Notes: generated from the sequence alone by a model not told the origin. 64,000 nt of DNA from Actinomyces massiliensis 4401292 (GCF_000269805.1 NZ_JH711481.1:1613789-1677788), one strand, 5' to 3'. Shown: positions 17,160 to 26,125, counted from the first letter of the stretch. Numbers and translations: made by a program.

Positions 17160-18440
17160 ATGGACGCAGCCGCGCTGCTCCACGACGAGATCCGTGAGCT
17201 CGTCCGTCGTCGGGGCATTGACCCGCTCAACGAGACCTCGGCTCTGGAGGCCCTTGTCGCCGAGGCCTCCGCCGATTACGTGACTCGCGCCGACGCCGGG
17301 CTCGTGCCGCCCCTGCGCGACCCCGACGATGCCCAGGCCCGGGCCGTCGACGCGCTGGCGGGGCTCGGCCCCCTCCAGCACTATCTCGACGACGACTCGA
17401 TCGAGGAGGTCTGGTGCAATGCTCCCGGGCGAGTCTTCGTCGCCCGCGCCGGACGGCCCGAGCTGACCACGACGATCCTGGAGGACGAGGACCTGCGAGT
17501 CCTGGTCGAGCGCATGCTGCGGGTCTCCGGGCGCCGCCTCGATCTGTCCAGCCCCTTCGTGGACGCGCAGATGCCCGCGGGGGAGCGCCTCCACGTGGTC
17601 ATCCCGCCCATCACCGCCCGGCACTGGGCCGTCAACATCCGCAAGCACTCCTCGCGGGCATCCCGGACGGCGGACCTCGTGCGCCTGGGCTCCCTGACCC
17701 CGCGCGCCGCCGCCTTCCTCGACGCCTCTGTCCAGGCGGGGCTCAACATTCTCGTCTCGGGCGCCACCCAGGCCGGGAAGACCACCATGGTCCGTGCACT
17801 GGCCGGGGCGATTCCCGCCGGTCAGCGCATCATCACCTGCGAGGAGGTCTTCGAGCTCTCCCTGCGCAACCGCGACTGCGTCGCCATGCAGACCCGGGCC
17901 GCCAACCTCGAGGGTGTCGGCGAGATCAGTCTGCGCCGTCTGGTCAAGGAGGCGCTGCGCATGCGACCGGACCGTCTTGTGATCGGCGAGGTGCGCGAGG
18001 CCGAGGCCCTCGACCTGCTCATCGCCATGAACTCCGGTCTGCCGGCCATGAGCACCGTGCACGCGAATTCCGCGCGCGAGGCCGTTGTCAAGATCTGCAC
18101 GCTCCCGCTGCTGGCGGGGGAGAACGTGTCGGCCGCCTTCGTGGTGCCGACGGTCGCCAGTGCCGTGGACCTCGTGGTCCACCTCGACCTGGACGCCGAG
18201 GGCCGCCGGCACGTGCGCGAGATCGTCGCCCTGCCCGGGCGGGTCGAGAACGGCCCTCATGGCGCTGATGGCGCCGGTACTGTCGAGCTGGCCGACGTCT
18301 TCCACCGCGATGCCAGGGGGCGGCTCGTACGCGGTTCCGGTGCTCCGCCGTCGCCGGAGCGCTACGCCCGTGCGGGCCACGACCTGCCCGAGCTCCTCGC
18401 CCCGGAGAACGCCGCGCGGCGCGCCCAGGAGCGTGTCTGA
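17160..18440 (+). CDS. tadA: Tad pilus secretion ATPase TadA/CpaF
   Basis: A 426-residue type II/IV secretion ATPase of the CpaF/TadA group that powers assembly of Flp-type pili. It shows the N-terminal helical domain, ISxEEVWCNAPG-like NTD strand (SIEEVWCNAPGRVFVA), Walker A GATQAGKT at 201-208, the Asp box in TCEEVFEL, Walker B RPDRLVIGEVR and the His box STVHANSAREA. It heads a seven-gene run with overlapping or closely spaced reading frames, so it is probably the first gene of one operon. The ATG at 17160 follows GCGAGG. Confidence 0.92.
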   Translation: MDAAALLHDEIRELVRRRGIDPLNETSALEALVAEASADYVTRADAGLVPPLRDPDDAQARAVDALAGLGPLQHYLDDDSIEEVWCNAPGRVFVARAGRPELTTTILEDEDLRVLVERMLRVSGRRLDLSSPFVDAQMPAGERLHVVIPPITARHWAVNIRKHSSRASRTADLVRLGSLTPRAAAFLDASVQAGLNILVSGATQAGKTTMVRALAGAIPAGQRIITCEEVFELSLRNRDCVAMQTRAANLEGVGEISLRRLVKEALRMRPDRLVIGEVREAEALDLLIAMNSGLPAMSTVHANSAREAVVKICTLPLLAGENVSAAFVVPTVASAVDLVVHLDLDAEGRRHVREIVALPGRVENGPHGADGAGTVELADVFHRDARGRLVRGSGAPPSPERYARAGHDLPELLAPENAARRAQERV

Positions 18441-19291
18441 TGGGTGCGATCACGGGACTCATGGGCGGGATCGGCCTGGTGCTCGTGTGGCTCGCCCTGA
18501 CGACGGAGCCGCCGCAGTGGCGCTCCGAGAGACAGCGCCACCTGTCCGACCTCCTGGTTCAGGCCGGAGTCGGACGCACCAGCCCCGCCGTCTTCGTTGC
18601 GGGCAGCGCGGCGCTGGGCGCTGTCGCCGCACTGGGATTCCTCGGCGTCTCACGCGCATGGCCCATTGCCGTGGCCTTCGGCGTCATCACCGCCGGCGCA
18701 CCCTATGCGGTGGTCTCCAGCCGGGCCCGGGCGCGGCGCACCCGGCTGCGGGAGGTGTGGCCCGAGGCGGTCGACACCCTGGTGTCCGGGGTGCGCGCGG
18801 GCATGAGCCTGCCCGAGGCGCTGACCAATCTCGGCGAGCGCGGTCCGGAGGCCGTGCGCGAGCAGTTCCGCGCCTTCGCCGTCGATTATGCGGCCACGGC
18901 GCGCTTCACCGTGTGCCTGGACCGGCTCAAGGCGCGTTTCGCCGACCCCGTCGCCGATCGGATCGTGGAGGCCCTTCGCCTGGCTCACGAGGTCGGCGGG
19001 GGCGAGCTGGGCACCCTGCTGCGCTCCCTGTCGCGCATGCTGCGCGAGGATCTGCGCACCCGCGGCGAGCTCGAGGCCCGTCAGTCCTGGACCGTCAACG
19101 GGGCCAGGGTGGCCGTGGCCGCGCCCTGGCTGATCCTGGCCCTCCTGGCGACCCGCCCGCAGGCCGCCGCGGCCTACGCGACGTCGAGCGGCGCGCTCGT
19201 GCTGGCCGTGGGGGCGGTGGCCAGCATCCTGGCTTACCGCCTCATGCTGCGGCTCGGGCGCCTGCCCGAGGAGGAGCGGGTGCTGCGATGA
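18440..19291 (+). CDS. tadB: TadB-like type II secretion F-domain membrane protein
   Basis: A 283-residue inner-membrane platform protein of the Tad pilus. The GspF domain in the middle carries VDTLVSGVRAGMSLPEALTNL and VGGGELGTLLRSLSRML, flanked by two N-terminal membrane segments (about 4-15 and 48-90) and one or two at the C-terminus (AAPWLILALLATR and VLAVGAVASILAY). The ATG overlaps the tadA stop, which suggests translational coupling. Confidence 0.88.
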   Translation: MGAITGLMGGIGLVLVWLALTTEPPQWRSERQRHLSDLLVQAGVGRTSPAVFVAGSAALGAVAALGFLGVSRAWPIAVAFGVITAGAPYAVVSSRARARRTRLREVWPEAVDTLVSGVRAGMSLPEALTNLGERGPEAVREQFRAFAVDYAATARFTVCLDRLKARFADPVADRIVEALRLAHEVGGGELGTLLRSLSRMLREDLRTRGELEARQSWTVNGARVAVAAPWLILALLATRPQAAAAYATSSGALVLAVGAVASILAYRLMLRLGRLPEEERVLR

Positions 19292-20241
19292 CCACATCCC
19301 TATCCCTGGGCGCCCTGGGAGCCCTGGCCGGCCTCACGGCGGCGTGCGGAATGCTCCTGATCGTCTCGGCGCTGCGGCGCCGTCGCCCCACGCTGGAGGA
19401 CCGCCTCGCCCCCTACGTCCACGACCAGCCCGCGATCTCGGGCCTGCTGGGGGCGCATGCGCCGGACCCCGATGGGCGCCCGGGGAGCACGGTCTCGTCC
19501 GTGCTTCTGGCGACCATCGGTTCGGCCGGCTACGTGCTCGAGGGGCTGGGATCGTCGGCGGAGTCGGTGCGGCATCGGCTGTCGCGAGCGGGCAACGCCC
19601 TGACCTACGAGCAGCTTCGACTGCAGCAGCTCCTGTGGGCCGCGTCCGCCTTCGCCTTCACGATCGGTGTTGGGCTGCTGGCCTCGATAGTGCGTCATGT
19701 GAGCGTGCCGCTGCTGGTGGTCTCCGCCCTCGTGGCCCTGGTCGGTGGGGCGGCCTGCCGCGACTGGTGGCTCAGCCGGGAGGTCGAGCGTCGACGACGG
19801 CGCATCGAGATCCAGCTGCCCGACGTCGTGGAGCTGCTGGCCCTCGTCGTCGGGGCCGGACAGGGGCCCGTCGCCGCCATTGAGCGCGTCGTCGACCTCG
19901 GACGGGGCGAGCTGATCGATGAGCTCGCCCTCACCCTGGCCGATGTCCGCAGCGGCACGGTTCTGACCTCCGCTTTGACTCGTCTCGAGGGCCGTGTCGA
20001 TTCCCTGCACGTGACGCGCCTGTCGGAGGCCATCTCCGTCGCCCTCGAACGGGGCACGCCGTTGGCCGACGTCATGCGCGCGCAGGCCGCCGATGCGCGG
20101 GAGGCCTCCCGACGCGCCCTCATGGAGGAGGGCGGCAGGCGCGAGATCGCGCAGATGGTGCCGGTGGTCTTCCTCGTCCTGCCGATCACCGTCGTCTTCG
20201 CCCTGTTCCCGGGACTGTTCGTCCTGCGCCTCGGGCTGTAA
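19288..20241 (+). CDS. tadC: TadC-like type II secretion F-domain membrane protein
   Basis: A 317-residue second platform protein. Start ATG overlaps the tadB stop by four bases. The first membrane segment is about 7-29, a pair lies near 125-165, the GspF domain contains DVVELLALVVGAGQGP and ISVALERGTPLADVMRAQA, and the last segment is VPVVFLVLPITVVFALFPGLF. TadB and TadC normally form a heteromeric platform on the TadA ATPase. Confidence 0.88.
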   Translation: MTTSLSLGALGALAGLTAACGMLLIVSALRRRRPTLEDRLAPYVHDQPAISGLLGAHAPDPDGRPGSTVSSVLLATIGSAGYVLEGLGSSAESVRHRLSRAGNALTYEQLRLQQLLWAASAFAFTIGVGLLASIVRHVSVPLLVVSALVALVGGAACRDWWLSREVERRRRRIEIQLPDVVELLALVVGAGQGPVAAIERVVDLGRGELIDELALTLADVRSGTVLTSALTRLEGRVDSLHVTRLSEAISVALERGTPLADVMRAQAADAREASRRALMEEGGRREIAQMVPVVFLVLPITVVFALFPGLFVLRLGL

Positions 20242-20324
20242 GCCCGACGCCTGCGCTCCCGCGCCCTTCCCGTCTTGCCCGTCTTGTTCCCGATCCCCGA
20301 ATTCCTCCGTGAAAGGACAGCCAG

Positions 20325-20576
20325 TTGATTCATCTGATTCATCCCGATTCCGCACCCGCTCTCTTACCCGCCGCCGGTCCGGAGCGCCCGGGGCTCCCGG
20401 GTCACCGTCGCGCCTGGCTGTCGGCCGGCTGGCGCCAGGAGCGCGGCGACGTCCCCGGCTGGGTGCTGGTCACCCTGATGACCGCGGGCCTGGTCGTCAG
20501 CCTGTGGGCTGTGGCCGGGCCGGCCCTGACCCAGGTGTTCAACGATGCGATCGCCAAGGTCACCGGTGCCATCTGA
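20325..20576 (+). CDS. small Flp/Tad pilin-like membrane peptide
   Basis: An 83-residue protein with a charged N-terminus (WRQERGDVPGW) followed by one hydrophobic helix (VLVTLMTAGLVVSLWAVAG) and a short extracellular tail. Size and position fit the major Flp pilin cut by a TadV-type prepilin peptidase. The usual Glu-Tyr just after the Gly cleavage site is not present; the sequence there is GDVPGWVL. The TTG at 20325 is used because GAAAGGA lies eight bases upstream. No prepilin peptidase gene is in the window. It may instead be a DUF4244-like Tad-associated peptide. Confidence 0.7.
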   Translation: MIHLIHPDSAPALLPAAGPERPGLPGHRRAWLSAGWRQERGDVPGWVLVTLMTAGLVVSLWAVAGPALTQVFNDAIAKVTGAI

Positions 20577-21015
20577 GAGCGGGGCCCGCGGAGGCCATGG
20601 GGGTCCTGGTCCGCGAGGGGGCGAGCGCGGCTCCGCCGTGGTGGATTTCGTGCTGGTGGGCGTGCTCGTGATCGCTGTGTGCGTCGCGCTCCTCCAGCTC
20701 GCCCTGGGGCTGCATGTGCGCAATGTCCTCACCGATGCCGCCGGCGAGGGGGCCCGCAGGGCCGCACTGGTCGGCGGTACCGAGGGCGAGGCGGCCGAGC
20801 GCGTCGCCATGCTGACCGATGCCGTGCTCGCGGACGGCTACGTCGATGAGGTGACGGTGACGCGCACGAGGGTCGGCGGCACACCGGTGGTGCAGGCCGA
20901 GGTGACGGCGCCCCTGCCGGTGCTGGGGTTGTTCGGCCCTGCGGGCGCGCTGCGGGTGACCGGCCATGCAGTCGATGAGGCCGCGCTCGTGGCCGCCGCG
21001 CGGGAGGAGCCATGA
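20566..21015 (+). CDS. TadE-like pseudopilin
   Basis: About 149 residues from the GTG at 20566 (an ATG at 20545 is also possible); the start overlaps the end of the pilin gene. RGSAVVDFVLVGVLVIAVCVALLQLAL is split by a prepilin-type cleavage region and gives one N-terminal membrane helix. The next residues (GLHVRNVLTDAAGEGARRAA) match TadE, and the rest is a small soluble beta domain. It is likely a minor pilin of the Tad system. Confidence 0.82.
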   Translation: MPSESGARGGHGGPGPRGGERGSAVVDFVLVGVLVIAVCVALLQLALGLHVRNVLTDAAGEGARRAALVGGTEGEAAERVAMLTDAVLADGYVDEVTVTRTRVGGTPVVQAEVTAPLPVLGLFGPAGALRVTGHAVDEAALVAAAREEP

Positions 21016-21491
21016 GGGGCGGTGGGCGCGCACCGGGGTGCGGCAGCGGCCATCGCGCGCCCCGTGCCGTTATCGGGACGCGCGGGCAGGCATGCCAGGA
21101 GGGCGGCAATGCTCCCGTGGAGTTCATCGGCTGGACTCTCATCCTGGCCGTTCCGGTCCTCTACCTGCTCGTGGCGTTCGCCCAGGTCCAGTCGGCGTCC
21201 TTCGCGGTCGCCTCGGCCGCCGATGCCGCCGGCCGCGTCTTGGAGGTGGAGAAGGGGGAGGCCGCCATGGAGCACGCGCGCGTCGCTGTCGACCTGGCCC
21301 TGTCCGATCAGCATATCGACGCCGATCCTGCGGGCTCCCTGAGTCTGACGTGCTCGGATGACGAGTGCGCCAGGGGCGTCGTGCGCGTCGAGGCCGGAGT
21401 CGACCTGCCGATCTTGGGGGCGGCCGGCATCGGGCGCGATGCGGTCGTGCTCGACGCCGAGCGCGCCGTGAGTCTGGCGAGCTCCGAATGA
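21012..21491 (+). CDS. second TadE/TadF-like pseudopilin
   Basis: A 159-residue protein whose ATG overlaps the previous stop (ATGAG). After a basic N-terminus comes GGNAPVEFIGWTLILAVPV, with the Glu that typifies TadE/F pseudopilins, then one membrane helix and AASAADAAGR-type residues (FAVASAADAAGRVLEVEKG). The exported part has two Cys in CSDDEC that could form a disulfide. Confidence 0.8.
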   Translation: MRGGGRAPGCGSGHRAPRAVIGTRGQACQEGGNAPVEFIGWTLILAVPVLYLLVAFAQVQSASFAVASAADAAGRVLEVEKGEAAMEHARVAVDLALSDQHIDADPAGSLSLTCSDDECARGVVRVEAGVDLPILGAAGIGRDAVVLDAERAVSLASSE

Positions 21492-21994
21492 GGCTCGGGC
21501 TGCTGCGTCACTTGCGCCACTATCACTATCGCTGCGCTGCCCGCGCCGCCGATCTGCGGCGCGGCGAGGACGGTCAGACCCTCCTGCTGGGCATCGGGGT
21601 GATCGCGGTCGTGGCCGGGCTCCTCCTGGTGGTGGCCGGCGCCACCGCCGTCTACCTGGATCTAAAGACCCTGACCTCGCTGGCGGACTCGGCCGCCGCG
21701 GCCGCCGTCGACGGTGTGGACGAGGACGGCTACTTCGAGGGAGTCGAGGCCGACGGCGCGCCCGGGCGCCTGACGGATGCGGGCGTGCGCGCGGCGGCGC
21801 TGTCCGATCTGGAGGCCCAGCCCGACCGCCTGGAGTCGGTGCAGGTGCGTCAGGCATCCAGTCCCGACGGCACCACCGCGATCGTCACGCTCACCGCCGA
21901 ATCACGGCCTCCCTTCCTGCCGTGGGGTGCGATCCCGGCCCGGGGCTTCACCATCACCGCGACTGGTTCGGCGCGGGTATCGACGTCCCAGTGA
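21488..21994 (+). CDS. TadG-like pilus protein with N-terminal membrane helix
   Basis: A 168-residue protein starting at the ATG that overlaps the preceding stop. RRGEDGQTLLLGIGVIAVV begins the single membrane helix, and LTSLADSAAAAAVDGVDE is the TadG/Rv3660c-type post-helix segment. It completes the set of one pilin and three pseudopilins. No gene follows on this strand for 650 bp, so the operon probably ends here. Confidence 0.78.
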   Translation: MRLGLLRHLRHYHYRCAARAADLRRGEDGQTLLLGIGVIAVVAGLLLVVAGATAVYLDLKTLTSLADSAAAAAVDGVDEDGYFEGVEADGAPGRLTDAGVRAAALSDLEAQPDRLESVQVRQASSPDGTTAIVTLTAESRPPFLPWGAIPARGFTITATGSARVSTSQ

Positions 21995-22202
21995 GAATCC
22001 GGTGAGAGCCCAGTGAGCACAGCCGAGGCTGCGTCCTTCCTCTGTCCTTCCTCCGTCCTTTTGCGTCTCCTCCCGGATTTCGCGTCCTCGAGGCTCAGCC
22101 GTTCATGCCTGCTGCGCCCGCTGTGCCCGGTTGTGCTTGCTGTGCCCGCCTGCCGGCTGCTCGTCTGCCTGCTGCGCCCGCGGTTCCGCTCCTGCCGGCT
22201 CG

Positions 22203-22553
22203 TCAGCCCTCCGCAGCCGCGGCGCTGGGAGCCGTGGCTGCGGAGGCGGCACTGCCACGGTGCAGGCGCGTTCCGAGGAGCGCGCGCCGGTTGTGGGCGA
22301 GTTGGGCGATGTAGGCGCGCTTGACCGTGATGAGGATGCTGATCCCGACGATGACGTAGAAGGAGTTCGCGATGACGCTGGGCCAGGCGCCGGTGTAGGC
22401 GCAGTTGGCGACCAGCAGCACGCTGCCGGTGAGATTGAGCGCCTGGTAGCGCAGGGAATCCCCCACGATCCGCCCCTTGGAGACCAGGGCGTATGCCAAG
22501 AGGAGCTCAGCGGCGCCGATCCAGCCGCCGGTGGAGATGAGGATGCTCGCCAT
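22203..22553 (-). CDS. small four-helix membrane protein of the CBU_0592 type
   Basis: A 116-residue integral membrane protein with hydrophobic stretches at about 1-20 (ISTGGWIGAAELLLAYAL), 35-52 (ALNLTGSVLLVANCAY) and 57-78 (PSVIANSFYVIVGISILI), then a basic and alanine-rich cytosolic tail. The pattern GDSLRYQALNLTGS with N-S-F-Y in the last helix fits the CBU_0592 family of unknown function. The ATG at 22553 was chosen; an upstream TTG at 22598 has no better ribosome site. It is divergent from a LysR-type gene 95 bp away, and such a pair often has the regulator acting on the membrane protein. Confidence 0.7.
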   Translation of the reverse strand: MASILISTGGWIGAAELLLAYALVSKGRIVGDSLRYQALNLTGSVLLVANCAYTGAWPSVIANSFYVIVGISILITVKRAYIAQLAHNRRALLGTRLHRGSAASAATAPSAAAAEG

Positions 22554-22648
22554 GTCGTTCACAGGCAGGATCGTGAACCTCGAACCAATGAAGATCAATC
22601 ACATCTATCTGCATAGTCAGTGCAGTTTTCCTGAATTAAGGTCGAAAC

Positions 22649-23560
22649 ATGGACATCTCCGCTCACCGTATCGCCGTCCTTCTCGCCGTGCACCGCGCCG
22701 GAGGCGTTGTGGCGGCTGCGGATCTGCTCCACCTCAGTCCGTCGGCGATCAGTCAGCAGATCCGTCTGCTTGAGAAGGAGGCGGGCGTGCGTGTGCTCGA
22801 TCGCACGCCCGAGGGCGCCGTCCTGACCGACTCCGGACGGGTGCTTGCCGAGGCCGCCGAGCGCATCGAGTCCGAGCTGACCACCGCCCGGCGCGAACTC
22901 GCGCTCATCGACGGCGATACTCCGACCGGCACCGTCCGCATCGGCACCTTCGCCACGGCGATCCGCGCGCTCCTCTTGCCGCTGCTGCTCACGCTGGAGG
23001 AGTCGCTGCCCGGCATCGAGCTGGTGATCGAGGAGGTCGAGGAGCGCGCGGCCCTGGCGCGGCTGCGGCAGGGCACGCTCGATCTCGTCCTGCTCGAGCG
23101 CGACTCGCACACCCTGCCGGCTCCGCCGCGCGCCATGAACGACGTCCCCCTGCTGGACGAGTCGTGGCTGGTGGTCGTCCCGCCCGGGCAGGCGGCCCCG
23201 AGCACACTGTCCGATCTGGTGCGCGCCACCTGGATCGATCTGGATCCGGCGACGGCCGGTGCCTTCGCGCTGGCCCGGCTCTCGCGCCAGCTCGGCACGC
23301 CGTTGAGCACCCGGCATGTGGTTGACGACTACGACGTCGTCCTGGCGATGGTGGGTCAGGGCCTTGGGTATGCGATTCTGCCGGAGCTCGCGGTGCACTC
23401 CGGCGTCGTCCCCGACGGCGTCGTCGTCTCCAGCTTGCCCGGCCTGGGCACCCGCCAGCTCGTCGTGCGTCATCGTGTCACCCGCACCGAGCCGACCAGT
23501 GCTGCGCGCGCCGTCCTGGAGGCGATGCTGGTGCGCGCCCAGGCCCTCGAGACGGGCTGA
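22649..23560 (+). CDS. LysR-family transcription regulator
   Basis: A 303-residue LysR-type regulator. The N-terminal winged helix is residues 1-60 (VVAAADLLHLSPSAISQQIRLLEKE is the recognition region), then the linker helix and a periplasmic-binding-type sensing domain with GTVRIGTFATAI and DLVLLERDS. The effector is unknown. It stands alone, divergent from the small membrane protein gene, whose expression it may control from the shared 95-bp spacer. A dyad terminator follows at 23603-23633. Confidence 0.87.
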   Translation: MDISAHRIAVLLAVHRAGGVVAAADLLHLSPSAISQQIRLLEKEAGVRVLDRTPEGAVLTDSGRVLAEAAERIESELTTARRELALIDGDTPTGTVRIGTFATAIRALLLPLLLTLEESLPGIELVIEEVEERAALARLRQGTLDLVLLERDSHTLPAPPRAMNDVPLLDESWLVVVPPGQAAPSTLSDLVRATWIDLDPATAGAFALARLSRQLGTPLSTRHVVDDYDVVLAMVGQGLGYAILPELAVHSGVVPDGVVVSSLPGLGTRQLVVRHRVTRTEPTSAARAVLEAMLVRAQALETG

Positions 23561-23602
23561 GTGCCGGCTGGCTATGACCCTCGTCGAGATCGACATTATC
23601 GA

Positions 23603-23633
23603 ATGAGATCGACGGCGACACCGCCGATCTCAT
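23603..23633 (+). terminator. hairpin after the LysR gene
   Basis: ATGAGATCG and CGATCTCAT are perfect inverted arms around an inner GGCG/CGCC stem, followed by CCCAAAA rather than a T-run. It may act as a terminator between the LysR gene and prfB. Confidence 0.5.
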
Positions 23634-23676
23634 CCCAAAAAGTCGACCTCGACGCACCCTGCCGTAGACTCGCGGG

Positions 23677-24798
23677 GTGGCCACCGACTTCTCCGCTCAG
23701 ATCGAACGACTCCGACACACCTACGCCTCCATTGCGGCGGTGACGGATCCCGAGGCGCTGCGCGCGCGCATCGCGTCCCTGTCCGAGCGGGCCGCCGCCC
23801 CGGATCTGTGGGACGATCCGGAGGCCGCCCAGGCGGTCACCTCCGCCCTGTCGCACGCCCAGGCTGATCTGGGGCGTGTCGAGGAGCTCGGCGCGCGCAT
23901 CGACGATCTCGAGGCTATGGTCGAGATGGCCGGGGAGGAGAGCGGTGAGGACGCCGATGAGCTGCTCGCCGAGGCCGACAGCGATCTGGAGGCCATCTCC
24001 AAAGATCTGTCCGACTTGGAGATCCGCACCCTGCTGAGCGGCGAGTACGACCAGCGCGACGCCGTCGTCACGATCCGCTCGGGCGCCGGGGGAGTGGATG
24101 CGGCCGACTTCGCCGAGATGCTGCTGCGCATGTATACCCGCTGGGCCGAGCGTCACGACTACTCCGTCAAGGTCCTCAATACCTCCTACGCCGAGGAGGC
24201 GGGGCTGAAGTCCGTCACCTTCGAGGTCCACGCCCCCTACGCCTACGGCACGCTCAGCGTGGAGGGCGGCACGCACCGCCTGGTGCGCATCAGCCCCTTC
24301 GACAACCAGGGCCGCCGCCAGACCTCCTTCGCCGCCGTCGAGGTCATCCCGCTCATCGAGTCCACCGACCATATCGATGTCCCGGAGACCGACATCCGCA
24401 TCGACGTCTTCCGCTCCTCGGGGCCCGGCGGGCAGAGCGTCAACACGACCGACTCCGCCGTGCGCATCACCCACATCCCCACCGGCCTGGTGGTCTCCAT
24501 GCAGGATGAGAAGTCCCAGATCCAGAACCGCGCCGCCGCCATGCGCGTGCTTCAGTCGCGTCTCCTCTTGCTCAAGCAGCAGGAGGAGGACGCCAAGAAG
24601 AAGGAATTGGCGGGGGACGTCAAGGCGTCCTGGGGGGATCAGATGCGCTCCTACGTGCTCAATCCCTATCAGATGGTCAAGGACTTGCGCACCAACCACG
24701 AGGTCGGCAATCCCGATTCGGTTTTCGACGGCGACATCGACGGCTTCATCGACTCCGGCATTCGCTGGCGCAAGCAGCAGGAGAGCGCCGAGAGCTGA
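23677..24798 (+). CDS. prfB: peptide chain release factor 2
   Basis: A 373-residue class I release factor reading UAA and UGA. It has the SPF tripeptide anticodon at 206-208 ([11 protein letters not shown]) and the GGQ loop at 251-253 ([15 protein letters not shown]). The GTG at 23677 starts the gene directly, without the in-frame TGA and +1 shift of the E. coli gene. The last 159 bases (24640-24798) are matched by a diverged copy at 26580-26738, so the present 3' end may have been supplied by an inserted element. The conserved C-terminal helix ([20 protein letters not shown]) is complete, so the protein should be functional. Confidence 0.95.
   Translation: MATDFSAQIERLRHTYASIAAVTDPEALRARIASLSERAAAPDLWDDPEAAQAVTSALSHAQADLGRVEELGARIDDLEAMVEMAGEESGEDADELLAEADSDLEAISKDLSDLEIRTLLSGEYDQRDAVVTIRSGAGGVDAADFAEMLLRMYTRWAERHDYSVKVLNTSYAEEAGLKSVTFEVHAPYAYGTLSVEGGTHRLVRISPFDNQGRRQTSFAAVEVIPLIESTDHIDVPETDIRIDVFRSSGPGGQSVNTTDSAVRITHIPTGLVVSMQDEKSQIQNRAAAMRVLQSRLLLLKQQEEDAKKKELAGDVKASWGDQMRSYVLNPYQMVKDLRTNHEVGNPDSVFDGDIDGFIDSGIRWRKQQESAES
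24640..24798 (+). repeat. left copy of the prfB 3'-end duplication
   Basis: 159 bp from CAGATGCGCTCC to the stop codon. The copy at 26580-26738 has the same length with no gaps and encodes 42-43 identical residues of 53. The two form direct repeats around the cassette 24799-26579. Confidence 0.9.
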
Positions 24799-24916
24799 TC
24801 CGGCAGAGATCACGACGCCTGTCAGGCGGCGAGGCGGTGCTAAGGGTGCCTGTGGTTCACGATGTGCTGCCTTGATGCCGGCCAGTCAGGGCGGGCCGGG
24901 CCTCTGCCTGTAGGCT

Positions 24917-25585
24917 TCACCACCACTCCTCGCACGGGGCGTAGTACTCGGTACAATGTGCAACTGCACAGTAGTTGCACCACAGTATGACGCATGCGAC
25001 TCCTAGAGGAACGCCACCGAAAACGCAGGGAGTGCAGCATTCGAACAGTGCCTGATAATCGTAAGTACAGCATGTAGCCGGGGGCATGCCAAAAGCGCTG
25101 CAACAGTTGATTCCGTCGCTTGCGGCCAGCGAGTCATCGAGCCCTCCGGGGGCGGCCTCCTGCTCATTGAGACGACGAACGATGTTCTCGCCGTCGGTGT
25201 AGAATACCAATAGCGCGGTCCTGGGGGCGGATGACTCGCTGGTCTCCTTGACCAGGATGAAAAATAGTTCCTCGCTCATCATCAGAGCGGCTTTGAGGAT
25301 AGTAGTCCCTCGCGATGAGATCGATGCGGTAACTCCAGTCGCAGCGGCGCCTACTGCCTCGCTCGGGTGTCCTGCTTCGATGACTCGACTCTGCAGGTCG
25401 GGAAGAATGGAGTCGCGCTCCTCCTGGGTGGCGTCACGTGTTCCAGAAAGACTCTCCTCGAACCACTGACGATCCCCCTGCTGGGCTGCCGCTGCGGTAG
25501 AAGTGGTAGGCCCCCCTGCAAGTGCGTAAACTGATGCCGCGAACGATCCGATAATTCCTCTCAGAATTGTGCGTCTGGTCGACAT
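24917..25585 (-). CDS. Tat-exported protein with 12-cysteine C-terminal domain (halocin C8-like organisation)
   Basis: A 222-residue precursor. STRRTILRGIIGSFAASVYAL is a twin-arginine signal peptide. Residues about 35-158 form a Cys-free soluble region. Residues 161-218 hold twelve Cys (three CC pairs, CTPC, WCNYC and others) in a hydrophobic aromatic-rich domain ending EEWW. This arrangement of Tat signal, Cys-free middle and Cys-rich end resembles halocin C8-type bacteriocin precursors, where the middle acts as immunity and the end is the toxin; homology is inferred from layout only. GAGGAGGAG before the ATG is a strong ribosome site. It is downstream of a MauE-like gene by 42 bp and probably co-transcribed, which fits a need for disulfide formation. 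Confidence 0.7.
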   Translation of the reverse strand: MSTRRTILRGIIGSFAASVYALAGGPTTSTAAAAQQGDRQWFEESLSGTRDATQEERDSILPDLQSRVIEAGHPSEAVGAAATGVTASISSRGTTILKAALMMSEELFFILVKETSESSAPRTALLVFYTDGENIVRRLNEQEAAPGGLDDSLAASDGINCCSAFGMPPATCCTYDYQALFECCTPCVFGGVPLGVACVILWCNYCAVAHCTEYYAPCEEWW

Positions 25586-25627
25586 TCTCTCCTCCTCTGT
25601 CGTGTGGGGGTGAAGGTGGTCTCGAGG

Positions 25628-26125
25628 TTATCTTGTTTTAATGAGCTTTCTGTACCGCAACGATGATGCTGTGACGATGAGGACTGCGACAAGGCATGAT
25701 AGTGCGAGGTTCTTGGTGTCTCCCAGTGGGCGAGGTAATATGAGGGTCGGCATCAGCGCGAGGGTGAGGATTGTGTTGCGCACGACAAGGCCGGCACTGA
25801 CTCTCGTCGGAGATGTGCCACATCCACAGTCTTCGGGAGGGTTTTTTCTGACCAAGACGATAATCATGGCCACCGAGAATATGCACAACAGAAGAAAAAG
25901 GATCGCGGCCGAGGGCAGAGGTGATACATTTGAGGCTAGTGCAAGGCCGCCGAAGAACTCCAGCGGGGGAATGATAGATGCAAGAACTCGAGCCTCTCGC
26001 ACTCCTGTCAGTCCGTAGCTCATGATCGCCGCCCAAAACAAGTTCGGCGCCCCCATCTTGGCTGCGCCCGACCGTACGAAGTAGCATCCGACGAGAAACC
26101 TGAGCAATTCATAAAGAACTGTCAC
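25628..26125 (-). CDS. MauE/DoxX-like redox membrane protein
   Basis: About 165 residues with four membrane segments (LYELLRFLVGCYFV, ASIIPPLEFFGGLAL, SAAILFLLLCIFSVAMIIVLV, and two weaker ones near 120-160). The loop DCGCGTSP after the third segment carries the C-x-C motif of the MauE family, which helps form disulfides in partner proteins such as methylamine dehydrogenase. Start chosen at the GTG at 26125, after GAGGAG; a TTG at 26149 would add eight residues. It is the first gene of the cassette and lies just upstream of the 12-Cys exported protein, its likely client. Confidence 0.78.
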   Translation of the reverse strand: MTVLYELLRFLVGCYFVRSGAAKMGAPNLFWAAIMSYGLTGVREARVLASIIPPLEFFGGLALASNVSPLPSAAILFLLLCIFSVAMIIVLVRKNPPEDCGCGTSPTRVSAGLVVRNTILTLALMPTLILPRPLGDTKNLALSCLVAVLIVTASSLRYRKLIKTR

